Assembly: GCA_946406115.1 (NCBI GenBank)
Contig: OX291553.1
Coordinates: 5,001-69,000 of the forward strand
Source of the DNA: Apoda limacodes
Lineage: Eukaryota > Arthropoda > Insecta > Lepidoptera > Limacodidae
Reading direction: 5' to 3'
DNA: 64,000 bases
A program made the position numbers and the translations under genes. The notes beneath the pieces were generated by a model, which ran no database searches, was not told the DNA's origin, and was given only the letters and a program-made list of their open reading frames with translations. Positions 58,946-64,000 of the stretch are shown here, piece by piece; positions within the stretch are counted from its first letter, which is position 1, and every line of letters begins with the position of its first letter.

Positions 58946-60055
58946 GTTTAAATTCAAATTCAAATAGTTTATTTCTCAAAAATAGGATACGATATCACTT
59001 TTTTGAAGTCAGTATAATATGCAAGGAATTTATAAACTACTACCGTTTCGGAATCAACATGGTCTTCTGGGGAGAAGAAACGGCGAAAGAAACTCTCCAG
59101 CTGTCGCTCTTTTCAATTTTAATTGTATAACGATTGGTACATTTCCAAATATAAGTACTATGATAACAACATTTTAGTTAATTCCATGCGTTTTTATCTA
59201 TAAGATAGTCATTAGTTGAAAAGGATGCTTTTTGACAAGTTTCTGTGTAACAAACATTTTAAACTTTTTTAAATTCAATTTACATACTTCTGCAGGGATT
59301 TTGTTGTAAAAAAGGACACATTGTCCTTTAAATTATTTATAATTTTTTTCAAGCCTTGTGTGGATCAGAGCCAGTTTGTGTCTATTTCTTGTATTTCGAT
59401 TACGAACATCACTATTTTTTTTTTAAAAAGATTAAAATCCTTATGAACATAAATTACATTATCAAATATATATTGACGACGTAAAGTTAGTATATTGATC
59501 TCTTTAAATTTATCCCTTAAAGAGTGTCTGTTAGATAAATTGTAATTTGCTCGAATAGACCTCTTCTGCAGTACAAATATTGTGTGTATATCAGCTGCGT
59601 GTCCCCATAATAGGATACCATAGGACATCACGCTGTGAAAGTAGCTAAAGTATACTAGCCGGGCTGTGGCTTCGTCTGTAGGTTGACGAATCTTTTTAAC
59701 CGCAAAAGCTGCAACTATTCTATTCGCCAATCCAGCTATGTGTGGGCCCCATTAAAGTTTTGCATCTAAATTTTAACTTTACTTTTACTTTTACTGTTTA
59801 AAAGCAAATTCATATTGAACCAGTGGATAACTTTAGGCAGACAGTTGTTTACATTATCTAGAACTGTTTCGCGTCTTTTAACTCTAAACAATAGTGATGT
59901 GTCATCTGCGAACAACACTATCTCGTGATTGTTTTTATCGACCTCCGGCAGACCATTAATGTATATAAGAAATAGGAATGGCCCCAGGATGGAACCCTGT
60001 GGAACACCTATTTTAATTTTAGATCCAGGGGCGCGCTTCCATCCTTCCTTCCTTT
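58946..60055 (-). pseudogene. 5'-truncated LINE (Jockey/CR1-like), reverse transcriptase C-terminal part
   Basis: On the minus strand [38 protein letters not shown] and [11 protein letters not shown] precede a thumb region, AAFAVKKIRQPTDEATARLVYFSYFHSVMSYGILLWG, with the frame 59730-59365 still open. The 3' end (left) carries the AAATTCAAATTCAAAT tail common in such elements. It is truncated at the 5' end near 60055 and appears inserted into an older repeat. Confidence 0.75.
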
Positions 60056-60072
60056 AAATTTAATTTTTTTTT

Positions 60073-60140
60073 CACTGGATTTTCCGAAAAATGTTTGATA
60101 GATATATATGAAAAAACCGTGAAACTTCTAAACTATTTAA
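60073..60140. repeat. second half of an old repeat split by the LINE
   Basis: GATTTTCCGAAAAATGTTTG and GTGAAACTTCTAAAC match 54745-54795. The first half of that repeat is at 58923-58945, so the LINE lies between the two halves. Confidence 0.6.
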
Positions 60141-60790
60141 TGCAAAGCGTTTTAAGTCATTACAACTTGATCACAGTATGTGCGATTGTAAACGCCTCAG
60201 TGATTCACAGCTAAAGTGTGCAGCCACCTTTACCAACACCTCAGTCATCAAGTGTGTCAGTTTGGAATCCGAACAACAATCATATTGCACTCTCTCTAGT
60301 CTAGGACAACCGGTTTTAAGTAATTTTATGCCAAATGTCAATTATGTTAAAATAATAAGAAGTTCATTAAAGTCTGAAAAATGACCTCATCGTCTATATT
60401 AGTTATATTTATCGGTAATAGGGGTAATGTAAATAGAGGAGAATTAAGGCAATATTATAATAAAAATAAGCGCACTTGAAGTAAATAAAATTGTAATGTT
60501 TCCATTTCCCTATCGTAAGCGTTTGCCACAGAAGGAAGAAAACCTTAGGTGTAAGTTAAATTTAGCTTTGCATACTATGTCTAGCAATACGAATGCCTTT
60601 CATGTGATAGATACTAACAGTATTTTTAGACATAATTATATGAGGACAAGACATAAATATCTCACACACAATGGTGTACAATAGGTGGTGTAGGTACCAG
60701 AGTGTTAGCGATCTTTTTTATATTAATACAATATTTTTTGGCTAAACAATCTGCTTTTATTGAGCAGTGTAAGAATAATAGTGTAATTGA
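60141..60790 (+). other. degenerate coding-like sequence, possible LINE ORF1 remnant
   Basis: Short plus-strand frames (60178-60384, 60496-60684) read like pieces of a LINE ORF1, for example FPYRKRLPQKEEN and HVIDTNSIFRHNYMRTRHKYLTHNG. No complete domain can be shown. Confidence 0.35.
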
Positions 60791-61290
60791 CATTTCAGCC
60801 AAGCATTTGGCTAAACAACCTGCTGCTACTGAACAACGCAGCCATTGCCAACAGCATTGGAAGATATATCCATGATACACTTCTTACCATCACTATCAGT
60901 GAATTGATTAAAACTAAAAGAAGTAAAGTTAGGAAATGTGTGTATCGAAAGATGGTTAAGCACTTGTGCCTTTTTGCTGGGATCAATGCCCGTACCAGCT
61001 GTGAAGTGTTGATTAAGAAGTTTATTATCGATATTATTTGAAGAATATGATTGTTGACTTTTACCAACCCCTAATGACTTCAGAAATTTCCAGATTTTCC
61101 CTAGATCACCGTTACGTACGTACCTTTTTGACATAATTATGGATATGGCGTCGTTGTGCATCACTACACAACCTATTTCTCAAGCTTAAATTTAGCTTTG
61201 GCTTGATTATGTTTTTCTTGAAAAGCTTTAATTTCATCTGTGAGCCAAGGTGCGGGATAATGTTTGACTTGAATCAATCTTTCAGCAGCA
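60791..61290 (-). pseudogene. LINE ORF2 linker fragment
   Basis: On the minus strand PAPWLTDEIKAFQEKHNQAKAKFK and then SKRYVRNGDLGKIWKFLKSLGVGK read like the segment between endonuclease and reverse transcriptase of Jockey/CR1-type LINEs. A stop splits the two parts. No catalytic motif is left. Confidence 0.5.
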
Positions 61291-62582
61291 TGCTGATTTT
61301 AAAGTTCAGTCAGAAGATTGTTAAAAACATCTACCTTTTCATCTACCGTGGCTGCATCAAATACAAGGCCCCAATTTGTATTCCATACGTTTGTCATACC
61401 TTCCGAAAAAATACCAAATGGTCAGTCATTTTTATAGGATTTGATTATTCAATTATGGAAGGGGTGGTGTTTGTATGTTACTTAATAACTCTTTACCCTA
61501 TTAAGAATTAAATATGGTAAAAAAATTGAATGTTGCGGAATTGAGCTTCAGATAATCAACTGTATCATAATTTAAAGAAAGAGAGAAAGAAAAATATTTA
61601 TTTGGTTAAAACAACACAATAAGGCTAAAATTAAAAAAATACTATACATACTGTCTCTACTATGTGCTGTTTATCACCAAACAAAGTCTCCCACTCAACA
61701 TAAAAGCTGTGGCCATCACCACAGCACTGATTTTCAGTCGGAGTTTTCAGGCTAGCATCGGTGCACCGAGACGGATATCTACATATACCTTAACCTATAA
61801 CTTATATAAAATAAAGAAAAGACAATAAAATAAACAAGAATAACCTACCCATAACTATAGCAAGAGTGCAATAAACTATAACAATAAGAAAATATAATAT
61901 ACTACTTGAGGAAACAAAATAAAAATAGTAAACCAAAGGTATTTGACGAAATTTTACAAAATAATAAATTAATCACTAATCCTTTACAGATAGCAAATGT
62001 ATGCAATGACAATTTTATAGATTCAGAAATTAAATCCAAAAATGCGAATAAACCTTTTTGCAATGATTGTGCGAAAAGTCAGTAACTAAACTACATTTTT
62101 AAAACCATGCAGTGTGACTGAGGTTTCTTTCATTATCTTTAAAATCTAATTAATAAATCTAATTCTATATTTAAAATCCTTAAAAAAACACAAAGAGGGT
62201 ACCTAGGTACACACAAGATTAGTACAGACAGAATAAAACACTTAAAAACAAAACAAAAACATACGGATCTGGTTAGACATATTTTTTAAATTTAAATATG
62301 GGTGCTGTGATGCCAAACAGGACGTCGACGCAGCGTATGCTGCAACAAGGTGCTGCAGCGCTGATTTTCAGCGTCGCCCTTAATAAAAAGGTTATGGATA
62401 TGTGTTCTAGTTTAAGCTTAACTTAAGGTCAATATATATGTAGGCATAAATTGTATTTTCAGATATATAGAATAAAATTTAGTATATATATATATAAAAT
62501 CAGTAAAATCATATAAAAATCATTAACATTATTAAAAATATTATTACTATTTAGCCTAGGAGGTATGTTGTTCCAACATTTG
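61291..62582. other. AT-rich DNA with LINE 3' UTR-like pieces
   Basis: No gene is supported. Two short blocks share GCNCTGATTTTCAG (61720, 62367) and may be 3' UTR remnants of related minus-strand LINEs. Confidence 0.4.
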
Positions 62583-63660
62583 CTATCTGAAACTTCCGCG
62601 AAAAGCGGCTGTTCGATGTTGTGGTATTTTCAAAACACTGTTTAAAACTCTCATATACCGAATATCGTCTTCTCTTCGCCACTTAAGTCTATCGAAAAGA
62701 AATTTTGGATTATTGGTTTTGATCACCTTAAACAATAGCGTAGCCATGTGCAGCTCTCTGCGGTAGGACATCTTAAGAATGAAGGAGGTAATATGGCTAC
62801 GTGGCGGTATATTAAAAGTGTACCTTGCACAGGCATTTTGTTCTCTCTGTATAATTCTATATGTTTTTGCTACCAACCTGGGGCCGTACACAGTATCTGC
62901 ATAAGCTAACCTTGAAAGTACTAGAGAGTCACACAGTTTCATACGTAGCTCCTCACTTATAAAATCACGAATGCGATACAGAACTTTAAGGCGGTTAAAA
63001 CAATTTCGTACAATCTCTAAAACGTGACTTTCAAAGCGGAGACTGTCATCCATTAATACGCCCAGATTTCTCGTCTCGGTGACACGATCTCAGGTAGATC
63101 CTCCAAGAATGCTTGTAGTAGGATTCCTACTGACAATTTGGTCTATCTGTTTCCTTGAACCAAGTACTATGTACTTGACTTGCGTGGATTTAAAACAAGT
63201 GTGTTAGATTCAGACCACAGAGCTATGTTCTGCAAATCTTGATTAATTTTTACTACTGCACTATCAGTATCAATTAATATTAAATACTCCTTAGATCAAC
63301 GTTTAAAAAGGACGTTATTGTGTCAGTCAGTGCGTCAAAAAAAGTGTCAACATTAAGCCATGGCGGGCGATAAGCGGTACCTATAACAAGGCGCGTACCA
63401 TTTACGATTAGCCGTAGACACATATTTTGTTCGACGGGCGGTGCAGTTGGTGCGCGCACACTCGCACGCCGCCGCCGCGCATGCGCTCTCATGTGGACGC
63501 ACGACCATCCTCGCCCTCGCGTAGCCATGTCTCGTTGAGACCCATTATGTCTACATTATGTTGTTCCATTGCTACAATAAATTCATCATGTTTTGTGCCC
63601 AATGAGCCTGGGTTAAGAAATCCAATTTTTAGCTTAAGTTTTTTAGAAGTCATATCGAAG
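62583..63660 (-). pseudogene. LINE with endonuclease start and reverse transcriptase end, internally deleted
   Basis: The minus strand opens with KIGFLNPGSLGTKHDEFIVAMEQ and LNETWLREGEDGRA (endonuclease, 63650-63480). It continues VNGTRLVIGTAYRPPW (63420-63370) and then jumps to the end of reverse transcriptase (TRNLGVLMDDSLRFESHV, frame 63053-62583), so the catalytic core is missing. Stops and shifts lie between the parts. Confidence 0.72.
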
Positions 63661-64000
63661 ATTAAAATAAACTACTTGCTTATTATTCTGCTGTAATAAA
63701 TAAATATACTTTGCGCGACCCGGCCAACCTGAAGCCATATTATAGCATAGCACAATTATCTTAAAAATAATACGTATATTGATTAATTGTATAAAAATAA
63801 TTATAAAATTTATGCCACTAGAACATGTTGAACCGTAATATTTAAAATGATTATATGATGTAGTTATTGTCATAAGAAAATGAATAAATTTAAGAATATA
63901 AAATCGAAATAAATATATTGAAAGTGAATTGGTGGTAACAGCAATATATGCAATTTGTTCAACGTTTGGCACCACAGCACTGACATAAAACATGAAGAAA
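63661..64000. other. AT-rich DNA without recognised feature
   Basis: Nothing with coding or structural character was recognised to the window end. Confidence 0.5.

Overview
This window looks like the left end of an insect chromosome, most likely from a moth or butterfly (Lepidoptera). The plus strand carries the C-rich telomeric strand, (CCTAA)n, from base 1, so the chromosome tip lies to the left and the centromere to the right. (TTAGG)n telomeres loaded with target-specific non-LTR retrotransposons of the TRAS and SART groups (R1 clade) are known from Lepidoptera such as Bombyx. The right-hand dispersed repeats are also of lepidopteran type. Family names are given from remembered motifs and no database was searched.

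1-49957 is a mosaic of telomeric repeat arrays interrupted by retroelements. Elements on the plus strand are TRAS-like: ORF1 is a gag protein with CCHC knuckles, and ORF2 joins an endonuclease, reverse transcriptase, RNase H and a C-terminal Cys/His motif. Their poly(A) abuts CCTAACC. One copy is full length and intact (16-8119). Others are 5'-truncated (8531-11771, 29889-31281, 32916-33472) or broken (37685-40577, 40606-43555, 43556-46878). Elements on the minus strand are SART-like: they have no RNase H, and their poly(A) appears as poly(T) after CCTAACC. One is full length and intact with overlapping TAATG stop-start codons (22758-28850), a second has an intact ORF2 (33510-37553), and a GC-rich second family lies at 12-21 kb as truncated, deleted and chimeric copies. 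Three near-identical 0.93-kb minus-strand elements (20837, 21797, 28863) have no ORF1 or ORF2 but share a structured 3' UTR with the SART-like elements. They are probably non-autonomous telomeric retroelements.

Two insertions (31309-32902, 47133-49952) encode a superfamily-1 RNA helicase of the type found in alphavirus-like and virga-like positive-strand RNA viruses. They end in poly(A) directly joined to CCTAACC, exactly as TRAS-like copies do. They share an AT-rich 3' tail that is also fused, through an A-run, to a truncated TRAS-like ORF2 (46879-47116). RNA-virus sequence therefore appears to have been captured and spread through telomeric repeats by the telomeric retrotransposon machinery.

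From about 49958 the window enters ordinary repeat-rich chromosome. It holds a BEL/Pao LTR retrotransposon cut inside its reverse transcriptase at the telomeric border, an AT-rich repeat tract, and the first coding exon of a host secreted-protein gene with a TATA/initiator promoter (53881-54189). Decayed LINE fragments of Jockey/CR1 type follow to the end.

The mobile parts appear to work together. The telomeric LINEs target CCTAA arrays. Their 3' ends carry a shared folded structure with compensatory changes (outer stem, conserved GTTTTAG and GATTTC blocks, inner stem), suggesting recognition by their reverse transcriptases. Non-autonomous copies and chimeras use the same entry route.
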